Below are positions 35,649-44,415 of a stretch of DNA of 64,000 nt, in pieces. The notes beneath the pieces are model-generated. The model was not told the origin of the DNA and ran no database searches. It worked only from the letters and a program-made list of their open reading frames with translations. The stretch covers positions 3,207,501 through 3,271,500 of the forward strand of contig NZ_CP086136.1 of assembly GCF_017565645.3 (NCBI RefSeq). The letters are read 5' to 3'. This DNA is from Bradyrhizobium barranii subsp. barranii. Its GTDB lineage: Bacteria; Pseudomonadota; Alphaproteobacteria; Rhizobiales; Xanthobacteraceae. Both the position numbers and the translations under genes were made by a program. The first letter of the stretch is position 1; every line of letters starts with the position of its first letter.

Positions 35649-37379
35649 ATGATGCCGGCGCATGAGACCTACGATGTCATCTTCGTCGGCGCTGGTGCCG
35701 GCGGCATGACGGCCGCGGCCGTTGCCGCCGCTGAAGGCTTGCGCGTGCTGGTGATCGAGAAGACGGCGTACGTCGGCGGCACCACCGCCTGGTGCGACGG
35801 CATGGTCTGGATCCCCGCCAATCCCAAGATGAAGGACGTCGGGCTGTCCGACAGCATCACGGACGCGGTCCGGTATCTGTCGAGCACGGTGCCGGAGCCT
35901 GCCAATGCCGGCTTGCGCGCTGCCTTCCTCGCGCGCGGGCCGGAGGCGGTCGCCTATCTCGAAGCCAACACGGAAGTGCGCCTCCAGCCGGTGAAAGCCT
36001 GTCCGGACTGTTATCCGGAGCGGTTGGGCGCAACGCCCGGCGGGCGCGTGCTGGAGCCGGTCGCGTTCGACGGCGCCCGGCTCGGCGCGCCTGTCGCACG
36101 GCTGCGCGCGCCGCTGCCGGAGTTCACGCTGTTCGGCGGGATGATGGTCAACCGCCTCGACATCCCGCATCTACGCCGGGCCGGAAAATCGTTGCGTTCG
36201 ACCCTGCGCGCGGCGCGGCTGGTTTCCGAATATGCGTTGCAGCGGCTGCGCAACCGGCGCGGCACGACGCTGCATCTCGGCAACGCGCTCGCGGCGCGGC
36301 TCTATGCCTCGCTGCTGGCGCGGCAGGTCGAGATTCTCTTCTGCGCCGATGTCGAGGACCTGTCGATGCAGGGCGATCGCGTCGGCGGCGTTGTCATCCG
36401 CCACGGCTCCCGCGACCGCCTGATCGCCGCGCGTCGCGGCGTGGTGGTTGCGACCGGCGGCTTTTCGCACGCCGCTGTGTTGCGCAAACGCTTCTTCCCG
36501 GCCGCGGCTGGTTTCGTCTCGGCGGCCAGCACCGCTGGCACTGGCGACGGGCTCCGGCTTGCGGCCACGGCCGGTGCCGCGCTCAACACGGAGGCGACGA
36601 GTCCGGCCTATTGGGTGCCGGCCTCGCTGTTCCGCCGCGACGATGGCAGCCGAGGCGTTTTTCCGCATACGGTGACCGACCGCGCCAAGCCCGGCGTGAT
36701 CGCCATCAACGCGGCCGGCCGTCGTTTCGTCAACGAGGCGCAGTCGCACCATGAGTTCGTGCTGGCGATGTTGCGCGACGGCAATGGCGAGCCGGACCGG
36801 CCGTTTTATCTCGTCTGCGACCGTCAGTTCCTGTGGAGCTATGGCCTCGGCCGCATCAAGCCGTTTACGCTCAACCTCCGGCGCTATGTGGCGGGCGGCG
36901 AGTTGCTCAAGGCTCCCGACATCGCGCAGCTCGCGGCGAAGATTGGCGTCAATCCGTCCGTGCTCACGGCGACGATCGCAGGTTACAACGTTGATGCGGA
37001 GCAGGGCCGCGATCCCGAATTCGGTCGCGGCAGCACCATCAATCAGCGCCACCTCGGCGATGCCACCCACAAGCCCAATCCCTGTGTCGCACCGATCCTC
37101 CGCGCGCCGTTCTTCGCGATGCGTATCTATCCGGCCGATCTCGGCACGGCCATCGGCATGAAGGTGGATGCCCAGGCGCGCGTGTTGCGCGAGGACGGCA
37201 CGCCGGTCGCGGGGCTCTATGCGTGTGGCAATGACATGGGCTCGATCATGAATGGGAATTATCCGGGGCCGGGGATCATGCTCGGGCCGGCGCTGACGTT
37301 CGGGTATATCGCGGGGCGGCATCTGGCGGAGGGTGGTGCGGCGCGTGAGACGGCTGCCGGCGTGTCAGCTTCGGTCTAG
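35649..37379 (+). CDS. FAD-dependent dehydrogenase (3-ketosteroid dehydrogenase/fumarate reductase flavoprotein type)
   Basis: A 576-residue flavoprotein. The FAD motif near the N-terminus is FVGAGAGGMTAAAVAAAEGL, followed by TAYVGGTTAWCDGMVWIPAN, a loop typical of 3-ketosteroid-Delta1-dehydrogenase and related proteins. RRGVVVATGGFSHAAVLRKR and the C-terminal GLYACGNDMGSIMNGNYPGP match the same group. There is no signal peptide. The first two codons are both ATG. Members dehydrogenate steroid or terpenoid ketones or reduce enoates; the substrate here is unknown. It was probably co-transcribed with htrA before the IS630 insertion. Confidence 0.82.
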   Translation: MMPAHETYDVIFVGAGAGGMTAAAVAAAEGLRVLVIEKTAYVGGTTAWCDGMVWIPANPKMKDVGLSDSITDAVRYLSSTVPEPANAGLRAAFLARGPEAVAYLEANTEVRLQPVKACPDCYPERLGATPGGRVLEPVAFDGARLGAPVARLRAPLPEFTLFGGMMVNRLDIPHLRRAGKSLRSTLRAARLVSEYALQRLRNRRGTTLHLGNALAARLYASLLARQVEILFCADVEDLSMQGDRVGGVVIRHGSRDRLIAARRGVVVATGGFSHAAVLRKRFFPAAAGFVSAASTAGTGDGLRLAATAGAALNTEATSPAYWVPASLFRRDDGSRGVFPHTVTDRAKPGVIAINAAGRRFVNEAQSHHEFVLAMLRDGNGEPDRPFYLVCDRQFLWSYGLGRIKPFTLNLRRYVAGGELLKAPDIAQLAAKIGVNPSVLTATIAGYNVDAEQGRDPEFGRGSTINQRHLGDATHKPNPCVAPILRAPFFAMRIYPADLGTAIGMKVDAQARVLREDGTPVAGLYACGNDMGSIMNGNYPGPGIMLGPALTFGYIAGRHLAEGGAARETAAGVSASV

Positions 37380-37393
37380 CCACTACCTCCACC

Positions 37394-37481
37394 GTCATGC
37401 CCCGCGAAGGCGGGGCATCCAGTACGCCGCGGCCTATCGATTCAACCACAACCGCCTCGGAGTACTGGAACGCCCGCCTTC
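37394..37481. repeat. palindromic intergenic repeat interrupted by the IS481 element (left part)
   Basis: GTCATGCCCCGCGAAGGCGGGGC begins a hairpin-rich repeat (in pieces: GTCATGC, then GCCCCGC-GAAG-GCGGGGC, with AGTACGCCGCGGC and later CGGAGTACTGG as inverted arms). The right part resumes after the IS at 38751 (CCGGGCGATGACA). Joining the two flanks makes CGCCCGCCTT-C-AAGCCGGGCG, a near-palindrome, so the IS landed in the loop. Confidence 0.65.
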
Positions 37482-38750
37482 TGTTTAGCCCGGACAGATC
37501 ACTGACGGGTGTTCGGAGACATAGCTGACACATCAACATTGGCTGGATTGGTCCGATTCGGGAGGCCGTCCATGCCTTGGAGCGAGGTGTCAGTGATGGA
37601 TCAGCGTCACGAGTTTGTGCGGCTGGCTTTGCAGGAGGGCGCCAACCGGCGCGAACTGTGCCGTCGGTTCAACGTCAGTCCTGACGTCGGCTACAAGTGG
37701 CTGGCGCGCTGGCAGGCCGGCGATCGGGAGCTGGCCGACCGCTCCCGGCGCCCGCATGCGATGCCCAAGCGGAGTGAGGCTGCGGTCGAAGTAGAAGTCC
37801 TGGCTGTACGCGACAAGCATCCGGCTTGGGGAGCACGGAAGATTGCCCATTGCCTGAAGCGGGGCGGGCAGACGGTGCCTGTGCCATCAACGGTGCACCA
37901 GATCCTGTGTCGGAACGGCCGGGTCAAACCGAGTGAGAATGCGCCGCCCAATCCGGGCCACCGGTTCGAGAAGGAAGCTCCCAATCTGCTGTGGCAGATG
38001 GACTTCAAGGGCCACCTGCCGCTGGCCGACGGGACACGATGCCATCCGCTGACCATCGTCGACGATCACTCGCGCTACGTGCTGTGCCTGAAGGCATGTG
38101 CCGACGAGCAGCGTCTCACCGTGCAGAATCACCTGTCGACGACGTTCCGCTGCTATGGCCTGCCAGAGGCCTTCTACACCGACAATGGCTCACCCTGGGG
38201 CGATACGTCCGGCATTCGTTGGACCGGACTGAAGGTGTGGCTGCTCAAGCTTGGCGTCAGGGTGGTGCACGCCAGGCCATGCCACCCACAGGCCCGCGGC
38301 AAGAACGAGCGCTTCCATCGCACCCTGAAGGCCGAGGTGTTTGCAATGCGCCGCTTCCGAACTCTCCCGGAAGTCCAGCGCGCCTTCGACGCCTGGCGGC
38401 CGGTCTACAATCTGGAGCGGCCTCACCAAGGCCTCGATATGCAGGTCCCTGCCGATCGCTTCCGGCCAAGTGCTCGCCCCATGCCGGCCCGCGTTCCGAA
38501 CGTCGAATACGACAGCGGCGAGATCGTGCGCAGGGTCTCATCGACAAGACCCTACATCTCCTTCAAGGGACGCTTCTGGAAAGTTCCCCAGGCCTTCGCC
38601 CGCGAACGCCTTGCCATCCGGCCACTGGTTCGTGACGGCCACTACGGAATCTTCTTCGCCAGCTGGCAGGTCGCATCGATCGACTTGACCAATGGCCAAC
38701 CTGTCAGTGATGTGTCCGAACAGGTGTCAGCCATGTCTCCGGACTAAACA
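37482..38750. mobile_element. IS481 family insertion sequence
   Basis: The element is 1269 bp. Both ends read TGTTTAG(C/T)CCGGA inward. Each end also carries a second, inner copy of a roughly 20-bp site. The left inner site (CGGAGACATAGCTGACAC) resembles the right outer one, and the left outer site (CGGACAGATCACTGACGG) resembles the right inner one. The single transposase gene is intact. The duplicated target is short or unclear (TTC before, TC after). Confidence 0.85.
37572..38747 (+). CDS. IS481 family transposase
   Basis: A 391-residue DDE integrase-core transposase. The start ATG at 37572-37574 follows GGGAGG. An N-terminal helix-turn-helix (ANRRELCRRFNVSPDVGYKW) leads to the rve domain with D in NLLWQMDFKGHLP, D in EAFYTDNGSPWG and E in GKNERFHRTLKAE. 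The C-terminal part binds DNA ends. The stop lies three bases before the right end of the element. Confidence 0.92.
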   Translation: MPWSEVSVMDQRHEFVRLALQEGANRRELCRRFNVSPDVGYKWLARWQAGDRELADRSRRPHAMPKRSEAAVEVEVLAVRDKHPAWGARKIAHCLKRGGQTVPVPSTVHQILCRNGRVKPSENAPPNPGHRFEKEAPNLLWQMDFKGHLPLADGTRCHPLTIVDDHSRYVLCLKACADEQRLTVQNHLSTTFRCYGLPEAFYTDNGSPWGDTSGIRWTGLKVWLLKLGVRVVHARPCHPQARGKNERFHRTLKAEVFAMRRFRTLPEVQRAFDAWRPVYNLERPHQGLDMQVPADRFRPSARPMPARVPNVEYDSGEIVRRVSSTRPYISFKGRFWKVPQAFARERLAIRPLVRDGHYGIFFASWQVASIDLTNGQPVSDVSEQVSAMSPD

Positions 38751-38794
38751 TCAAGCCGGGCGATGACACCGAGAATGAGGCGACAGCTCCCCCG

Positions 38795-41700
38795 CTACTC
38801 CGCAGCCGCGGCAAAGCGGCTGTTCTCCAGCTCGGCCGCCAGCCGCGCTGTCTCGGCCGCCGCCAGCTTGATGTTGGCTTCCTTGACGTGGCCGAAGCCG
38901 CGGATCGTCTCGGGTACGCGGGCGAGCCGCGCCAGCAGCGGGATCTGCTCCGCCTTCAGCCCGGCCATCCGCTGGTCGATCATACCGAGATAATCCGCGA
39001 CCAGCTTCCGCTCGGTCCGGCGCTCTTCGGTGCGGCCGAACGGGTCGAACGCGCCGCCCCGCAGGAATTTCAGCTTGGCGAGAACGCGGAAGGCGTGGAC
39101 CATCCAGCCGCCGAACTCCTTCTTCTGAAGGTGTCCGGTCGTCTTGTCGCGCTGCGCGAAGATCGGCGGGGCGAGGTGGTATTTCAGCGTGAAGTCGCCG
39201 TCGAACTTCTCGGATACCTTCCTGGCAAAGCTGCCGTCGGTGTAGAGCCGCGCAACCTCGTATTCGTCCTTGTAGGCCATCAGCTTGAACAGGTTTTTCG
39301 CGACCGCCTCGGTCAGCTCGGTGGAGGCGGGCGAGACTGTGCTCTCCGCCTTGCGCACCTTGGCGACGGCTGCGAGGTAACGGTCGGCGTAGGCCTTGTC
39401 CTGATAGCCGGTCAGAAACTCCGCGCGGGTCGCGATGACGTCGTCGAGCGACTTCGTCGGCGCGGAAGCGCGGCTCTTGAACTGGAGGACGCTGCGCACC
39501 CGCGACATGTCGTGGGCGGCCAGCCGTCCCCAGGTGAAGGCGAGCTTGTTCATCTCGATCGCCGCGCCGTTGATCTCGATGGCGCGGAGCAGGGCCTCCA
39601 GCGACAGCGGGATCGCGCCCTTTTGGAAGGCGAAGCCGAGCGTGAAGGGATTGGTCGCGATGCTGTCACCCATCAGGGCCGAGGCAATGCCTGTCGCGTC
39701 GATGATGTCGAGGTTCTTGTCGCCGACGGCGTCGCGCAGCACGGTCTGCATCGTGCCCATCTCGAAGTCGAGATCGGGGTTTTGCACGAAGCTCGCGGTC
39801 GGCTGCAGGTCGGCGTTGATATAGGCCTTGGTCACGCCGCGCTCGGCACGGCTCAGCGCGGCGGGACCTGCCGAGACGATCATGTCGCAGCCGAGAATGA
39901 CGTCGGCGCCGCCGGTGGTGATGCGGACCGCGGAGATATCCTCCGGCCTCTGTGCGATGCGGACATGGCTCATCACTGCGCCGTTCTTCTGCGATAGGCC
40001 GGTGAAGTCGAGCGCCGAGCAGCCGCGGCCGTCGACATGGGCCGCCATGCCGAGCAGCGCGCCGATGGTGATGACGCCGGTGCCGCCGATGCCGGTGACG
40101 AGGATGTTGTACGGCGCCTCGAGCTCGCGGGCAGGAGGCAGCGGCAGGTCGGCGAACAACTGTCCGGAGTCGACCGCCGACGTCTTCATCCGCTTCAGGC
40201 TACCGCCATGTACGGTGACGAAGCTCGGGCAAAAACCTTCGACGCAGGAAAAGTCCTTGTTGCAGTTGGACTGGTCGATCTGCCGCTTGCGGCCGAACTC
40301 GGTCTCCAGCGGCTGCACCGAGACGCAGTTGGAGGCCTGCGAGCAATCGCCGCAGCCTTCGCAGACGAGCTCGTTGATGAAGGCGCGCTTGGCGGGATCG
40401 GGATAGAGACCGCGCTTGCGGCGGCGGCGCTTCTCCGCCGCGCAGGTCTGGTCGTAGATGACGACCGTGAGGCCCTTGATGTCGCGCAGCTCGCGCTGGA
40501 CGGCATCGAGCTCGCGGCGGTGATGGATGGTTGCGCCCTGCGGGAAGTAATTGCCTTCCGGATATTTCGTCGGATCGTCCGAGACGATTGCCAGCCGCTT
40601 GACTCCCTCGGCCCAGACCTGGTGCGCAATCTGCGCGACGTTGAAGGCGCCCTCGGCGGGCTGGCCGCCGGTCATCGCGACGGCGTCGTTGTAGAGGATC
40701 TTGTAGGTGATGTTGATGCCGGCCGCGGAAGCCGCGCGCAGCGCGAGCAGGCCGGAGTGGGTGTAGGTGCCGTCGCCGAGATTCTGGAAAATGTGCTTCT
40801 CGGTGGTGAAGGGTGACTGGCCGATCCAGTTCACGCCCTCGGCGCCCATATGCGAGATCAGATCGGTCCGGCGGGTCGGCATGCTCAAGGCCATGCCGTG
40901 GCAGCCAATGCCGGCCATGGCGCGGCTTCCTTCGGGCACGCGCGTCGAGGAGTTGTGCGGGCAGCCCGAGCAGAAGAACGGCGTGCGCGCGAGCTTGATC
41001 TGCGTGCTTGATGTGACGGGATTGTCGAAAGCCTCGAGCCGGGCGAGGCGCTGCTCCAGCACCGGGCTGTGATGGCCGAGCTTGCGCAAGCGCGCCACCA
41101 GCGCCCCTGCGACAATGGTCGGCGTCAGCTCGCCTTCGCTCGGCAACAGCGGCGCGCCGCGCTCATCGCGCTTGCCCGTGACGGTCGGGCGCTTCGATGC
41201 ATCGATATTGTAGAGGATGCGCATCAGCTGGTCTTCGATGAAGCCGCGCTTCTCCTCGACCACGAGCACATCCTGAAGACCTTCGGCAAAACGCTTCGCG
41301 CCGCTTTCCTCCAGCGGCCAGGTCAGCGCGACCTTGTAGATGCGCAGGCCCAGGTCCTGCGCGTCCTTGTCGGTAATGCCTAAGTCAGCGAGCGCCTGGC
41401 GGAGGTCGAGATAGGCCTTGCCGGTCGCGACGATGCCGAGCCGGGCCGGCTTGGAATCGAGCACGATGCGATCGAGCTGGTTGGCGCGGGCGAAGGCCTG
41501 TACGGCGGCCATCTTCGGGCCGAACAGACGCCTCTCGGCCTCTAGCGGCGGATCGGGCCAGCGGATGTTGAGGCCGCCGGGCGGCATCTCGAAATCGTCG
41601 GGAAGCTTGATCTGGATGCGCCCGGGATCGCTGTCAATCGAGGCCGAGCTCTCCACCGTCTCGCTGATCGCCTTGAAGCCGACCCAGCAGCCGGAGAAGC

Positions 41701-42271
41701 GCGACAGCGCGAAGCCGTAGAGGCCGAGATCGAGATAGTCCTGGAGCGTCGCCGGATTGATCACGGGGATCAGCGCCGCCGCGAACACCTGCTCGCTCTG
41801 ATGCGCCAGCGTCGAGGACTGGCAGCCATGGTCGTCGCCGGCGAGCGCAAGCACGCCGCCATTGAGCGAGGTACCGGCCGCATTCGCATGCTTGAGCGCG
41901 TCGACCGAGCGGTCGACGCCGGGGCCCTTGCCGTACCAGATGCCGAACACGCCATCGACCTTGGCGCCGGGAAACAGGCCGACCTGCTGGCTGCCCCAGA
42001 CCGCGGTCGCCGCCAGATCCTCGTTGAGGCCGGGGACAAAAGCGATGTCGTGCTGCTGGAGGTGCGACTTCGCGCGCCGCAGCGCGTGGTCATACATGCC
42101 GAGCGGGGAACCGCGATAGCCCGAGATGAAGCCGCCGGTGTTGAGGCCCTGAAGCCGGTCGCGTTCGCGCTGCAACATGGGCAACCGAACCAGCGCCTGC
42201 GTGCCGGACAGGAAGATCCGCTTCGATTCGAGCCGGTATTTGTCGTCCAGCTCGACCTGCATCAGCGTCAT
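38795..42271 (-). CDS. indolepyruvate ferredoxin oxidoreductase family protein (fused alpha/beta)
   Basis: A 1158-residue fused 2-oxoacid:acceptor oxidoreductase that oxidatively decarboxylates aryl pyruvates from aromatic amino acids to acyl-CoA, passing electrons to ferredoxin or a flavoprotein. Domains in order are a pyrimidine-binding domain (GLNTGGFISGYRGSPLGMYD), a TPP-binding domain (AGIGCHGMALSMPTRRTDLI; NLGDGTYTHSG), a cysteine-rich segment (INELVCEGCGDCSQASNCVS) that may hold Fe-S clusters, and the gamma-type domain (ILVTGIGGTGVITIGALLGM; LDFTGLSQKNGAVMSH). The length fits the single-chain aerobic type. It stands alone on the minus strand, downstream of an IS481 insertion. Confidence 0.92.
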   Translation of the reverse strand: MTLMQVELDDKYRLESKRIFLSGTQALVRLPMLQRERDRLQGLNTGGFISGYRGSPLGMYDHALRRAKSHLQQHDIAFVPGLNEDLAATAVWGSQQVGLFPGAKVDGVFGIWYGKGPGVDRSVDALKHANAAGTSLNGGVLALAGDDHGCQSSTLAHQSEQVFAAALIPVINPATLQDYLDLGLYGFALSRFSGCWVGFKAISETVESSASIDSDPGRIQIKLPDDFEMPPGGLNIRWPDPPLEAERRLFGPKMAAVQAFARANQLDRIVLDSKPARLGIVATGKAYLDLRQALADLGITDKDAQDLGLRIYKVALTWPLEESGAKRFAEGLQDVLVVEEKRGFIEDQLMRILYNIDASKRPTVTGKRDERGAPLLPSEGELTPTIVAGALVARLRKLGHHSPVLEQRLARLEAFDNPVTSSTQIKLARTPFFCSGCPHNSSTRVPEGSRAMAGIGCHGMALSMPTRRTDLISHMGAEGVNWIGQSPFTTEKHIFQNLGDGTYTHSGLLALRAASAAGINITYKILYNDAVAMTGGQPAEGAFNVAQIAHQVWAEGVKRLAIVSDDPTKYPEGNYFPQGATIHHRRELDAVQRELRDIKGLTVVIYDQTCAAEKRRRRKRGLYPDPAKRAFINELVCEGCGDCSQASNCVSVQPLETEFGRKRQIDQSNCNKDFSCVEGFCPSFVTVHGGSLKRMKTSAVDSGQLFADLPLPPARELEAPYNILVTGIGGTGVITIGALLGMAAHVDGRGCSALDFTGLSQKNGAVMSHVRIAQRPEDISAVRITTGGADVILGCDMIVSAGPAALSRAERGVTKAYINADLQPTASFVQNPDLDFEMGTMQTVLRDAVGDKNLDIIDATGIASALMGDSIATNPFTLGFAFQKGAIPLSLEALLRAIEINGAAIEMNKLAFTWGRLAAHDMSRVRSVLQFKSRASAPTKSLDDVIATRAEFLTGYQDKAYADRYLAAVAKVRKAESTVSPASTELTEAVAKNLFKLMAYKDEYEVARLYTDGSFARKVSEKFDGDFTLKYHLAPPIFAQRDKTTGHLQKKEFGGWMVHAFRVLAKLKFLRGGAFDPFGRTEERRTERKLVADYLGMIDQRMAGLKAEQIPLLARLARVPETIRGFGHVKEANIKLAAAETARLAAELENSRFAAAAE

Positions 42272-42435
42272 TTCAGGAATCCTCGTCTCTCGTTCGGCGT
42301 GGGGGTTTGCGCTGCGGGAGGGATAGCGGCGGCGCGACGCGAATTGTGACAGTCAAAAGCATGGGCTAGCGAAGTCAATACGGCTAGCCGCATCCGTGGC
42401 GCTCCTGCTAGTCATGGCTTCCAGTGGAGAACGCC

Positions 42436-43386
42436 ATGGCTGCAAACGCATTCGACACCGAGATCGCAGAAACGGCTGGAGCCCTTGTCGGGCCGTGGCG
42501 CCAGCCGCGGCAGATGCTCCACGCGCAGACTTATGACGCGCACGCCTCCATCCACGACGACGCCACCGCGCAGAAGCTCGGCTTCAAGGGCGGCACCATC
42601 GAGGGCCCGACCCATTTCAGCCAGTTCGCCCCGCTGGGCGCTCGGCTGTGGGGAGATGCCTGGTTCGAGAGCGGGTGCCTCTCTGTGCATTACCGCAACG
42701 CCTGTTTCGAAGGCGAAGAGGTGCAGGCGATCATGTTGGCATCCTCGGCTGAGCAGCAGCCCGAGTGTCAGATCCAGATGTTCAAGCGGGACCGCACCGA
42801 GGTGCTGCGCGGCACGGCCGATATAGTTGGTGCGCCGACCGCGCTCGACGTGCGCCTTCGCGAACTCAAGCCGCTCGCGGACCCCGTGATCCTCCAAGAT
42901 TTGAAAGTTGGCATGAAGTGGAAGAGGCAGACGGTGCGGATGGCGTTCGACCAGAACATGGGCGACCTCTATCCGTTCTCGCTGCGGCAAAAGCTCGCCG
43001 TCATCACCGAGAACTCGCCGTATTATTCCGGAGCGGATAACCCGTGGGGCAAGGCCATCATCCCGATGGAGATGCTGAGCGTGTTGTTCCAGTACCGCTC
43101 CAAGGACGATCCGCTGCCGGCGAAGGGGCCGGCGGTCGGTCTGTTCGCTGACCAGGAGATCAGGCTGATCAAGGGACCGCTCTTCGTCGATGAGGCGTAT
43201 GAAATCGAGCGCGAGGTTGTCGCGCTCTCCGGCAGCCGCCGCACCGAGAGCGCCTGGGTGAAGACCCGCCTGTTCGACAAGGCGAACACGGTGGTCGCGA
43301 CCATGCTGCTCAACATGGCGACGCTGAAGGACTCCTATGCGCCGTATGAGAATGAGTATCGGCAGCTGTACGGCGCGGGGCGGTAG
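42436..43386 (+). CDS. MaoC-like hotdog fold protein
   Basis: A 316-residue protein with two hotdog-like halves. The N-terminal part has HDDATAQKLGFKGGTIEGPT, then HFSQFAPLGARLWG, which resembles the R-hydratase motif region of MaoC dehydratases, although the full D-x-N-x-x-H motif is not clear. The C-terminal half (VGLFADQEIRLIKGPLFVDE, AYEIEREVVALSGSRRTESA) looks like a second hotdog. The ATG at 42436-42438 is preferred over an ATG 12 bases upstream because GGAG sits 7 bases before it. It may act on acyl-CoA thioesters. It is divergent from the indolepyruvate oxidoreductase gene, 165 bases away. Confidence 0.75.
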   Translation: MAANAFDTEIAETAGALVGPWRQPRQMLHAQTYDAHASIHDDATAQKLGFKGGTIEGPTHFSQFAPLGARLWGDAWFESGCLSVHYRNACFEGEEVQAIMLASSAEQQPECQIQMFKRDRTEVLRGTADIVGAPTALDVRLRELKPLADPVILQDLKVGMKWKRQTVRMAFDQNMGDLYPFSLRQKLAVITENSPYYSGADNPWGKAIIPMEMLSVLFQYRSKDDPLPAKGPAVGLFADQEIRLIKGPLFVDEAYEIEREVVALSGSRRTESAWVKTRLFDKANTVVATMLLNMATLKDSYAPYENEYRQLYGAGR

Positions 43387-43394
43387 GCTCCGCT

Positions 43395-43500
43395 CGTCAT
43401 TCCGGGGCGCGCGTAGCGCGAACCCGGAATCCATTTCACCTCACACATTGCGGCCCGATGGATTCTGGGCTCGACGCTTACGCGTCGCCCCGGAATGACG
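43395..43500. repeat. palindromic intergenic repeat (CGTCATTCCGGGGCG type)
   Basis: CGTCATTCCGGGGCG at 43395 returns inverted as CGCCCCGGAATGACG ending at 43500, with inner arms (AACCCGGAATCCAT / ATGGATTCTGGGCT). This is a classic mobile palindromic repeat of Bradyrhizobium. It occupies the first third of the 322-base gap before the cysteine hydrolase gene; the rest holds the sigma-54 promoter. Confidence 0.88.
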
Positions 43501-43642
43501 GCTGATGGAATGTCTCGTCCCCGCTCATCCTTTAAGCAACTGCACGTCGCAAAGCCGCCGCACAGGGAATAAGCAACCGCCTGTCGCGGACGTAAGCTTC
43601 TGACCGTACAGTGAATTCTCTCGCGGCCCGCGCTCCCCCGCT

Positions 43643-43654
43643 ATTGTACACAAT
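43643..43654. promoter_or_regulatory. ATTGT-AC-ACAAT inverted repeat overlapping the sigma-54 promoter
   Basis: The inverted arms ATTGT/ACAAT, spaced by AC, end on the first base of the -24 element. A repressor bound here would block the promoter. GntR-family regulators use similar TTGT..ACAA half-sites (inference). Confidence 0.4.
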
Positions 43655-43669
43655 GGCACGGCGTTTGCA
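43654..43669 (+). promoter_or_regulatory. sigma-54 (RpoN) promoter
   Basis: TGGCACGGCGTTTGCA matches the -24/-12 consensus TGGCACG-N4-TTGC(A/T) at every defined base, with the GG and GC elements exactly 12 bases apart. Transcription should start near 43680, about 29 bases before the cysteine hydrolase ATG. RpoN dependence suggests nitrogen control through an activator such as NtrC; no NtrC site was spotted upstream. Confidence 0.85.
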
Positions 43670-43708
43670 GAACTCCTGGCAAAGAGAGTTCTCGCGAGGG
43701 CGGGCGTC

Positions 43709-44413
43709 ATGTTGAACTCAACCAAGCCGACACTGGGCGTCATCAGCGCCGAGCCCGAGCCGATCAGGCTCGACTGGCCTGCCACCGCGCTTCTCATCAT
43801 CGACATGCAGCGGGATTTCATGGAGCCGGGCGGCTTCGGCGAGACGCTGGGCAACGATGTCAGCCAGCTCGCGCGCGCGGTGAAGCCGATCGGCGCGGTG
43901 CTGAAGGCGGCACGTGACACCGGCATGCTGGTGATCCATACGCGCGAGGGGCATTTGCCCGATCTGTCCGACGCGCCGTCGGCGAAAGTCGAGCGCGGCG
44001 CGCCGTCCTTGCGCATCGGCGATCCCGGCCCGATGGGGCGCATTCTCATTCGCGGCGAGGCCGGCCACGACATCATTCCCGAGCTTTATCCGCTCGACAG
44101 CGAAGTCGTGATCGACAAGCCCGGCAAGGGCGCGTTCTACGCCACTGAGCTCACCGACGTGCTGGAGAAATACGGCATCGAGAACTTGCTCGTATGCGGC
44201 GTCACGACTGAGGTGTGCGTCAACACCACCGTGCGCGAGGCCAATGACCGTGGCTATCGCTGCGTCGTCATCTCGGACGGCTGCGCGTCCTACTTCCCCG
44301 AGTTTCACGAGATGGGCCTGAAGATGATCAAGGCCCAGGGCGGCATCTTCGGCTGGGTCGCGGACTCAGCCGCAGTCTTGGAGGCAATGAAGACTTCGAC
44401 CACACAGGGGTAG
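43709..44413 (+). CDS. cysteine hydrolase, isochorismatase superfamily (biuret amidohydrolase-like)
   Basis: A 234-residue cytoplasmic amidase. The catalytic triad is D32 ([10 protein letters not shown]), K137 or K140 ([10 protein letters not shown]) and C170 ([10 protein letters not shown], then [10 protein letters not shown]). The stretches [12 protein letters not shown] and [14 protein letters not shown] align closely, as I recall it, with rhizobial biuret hydrolase, and ureidoacrylate amidohydrolase is also related. It would release ammonia or an amino group from a small amide such as biuret or a ureide. Its sigma-54 promoter and the permease gene 2 bases downstream point to nitrogen scavenging. 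The exact substrate is inference. Confidence 0.82.
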   Translation: MLNSTKPTLGVISAEPEPIRLDWPATALLIIDMQRDFMEPGGFGETLGNDVSQLARAVKPIGAVLKAARDTGMLVIHTREGHLPDLSDAPSAKVERGAPSLRIGDPGPMGRILIRGEAGHDIIPELYPLDSEVVIDKPGKGAFYATELTDVLEKYGIENLLVCGVTTEVCVNTTVREANDRGYRCVVISDGCASYFPEFHEMGLKMIKAQGGIFGWVADSAAVLEAMKTSTTQG

Positions 44414-44415
44414 CA

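Noticed and set aside
43395..43500. A small RNA gene in the palindromic repeat before the cysteine hydrolase
   Set aside because: The inverted arms match common mobile intergenic repeats, and no promoter or terminator frames it.
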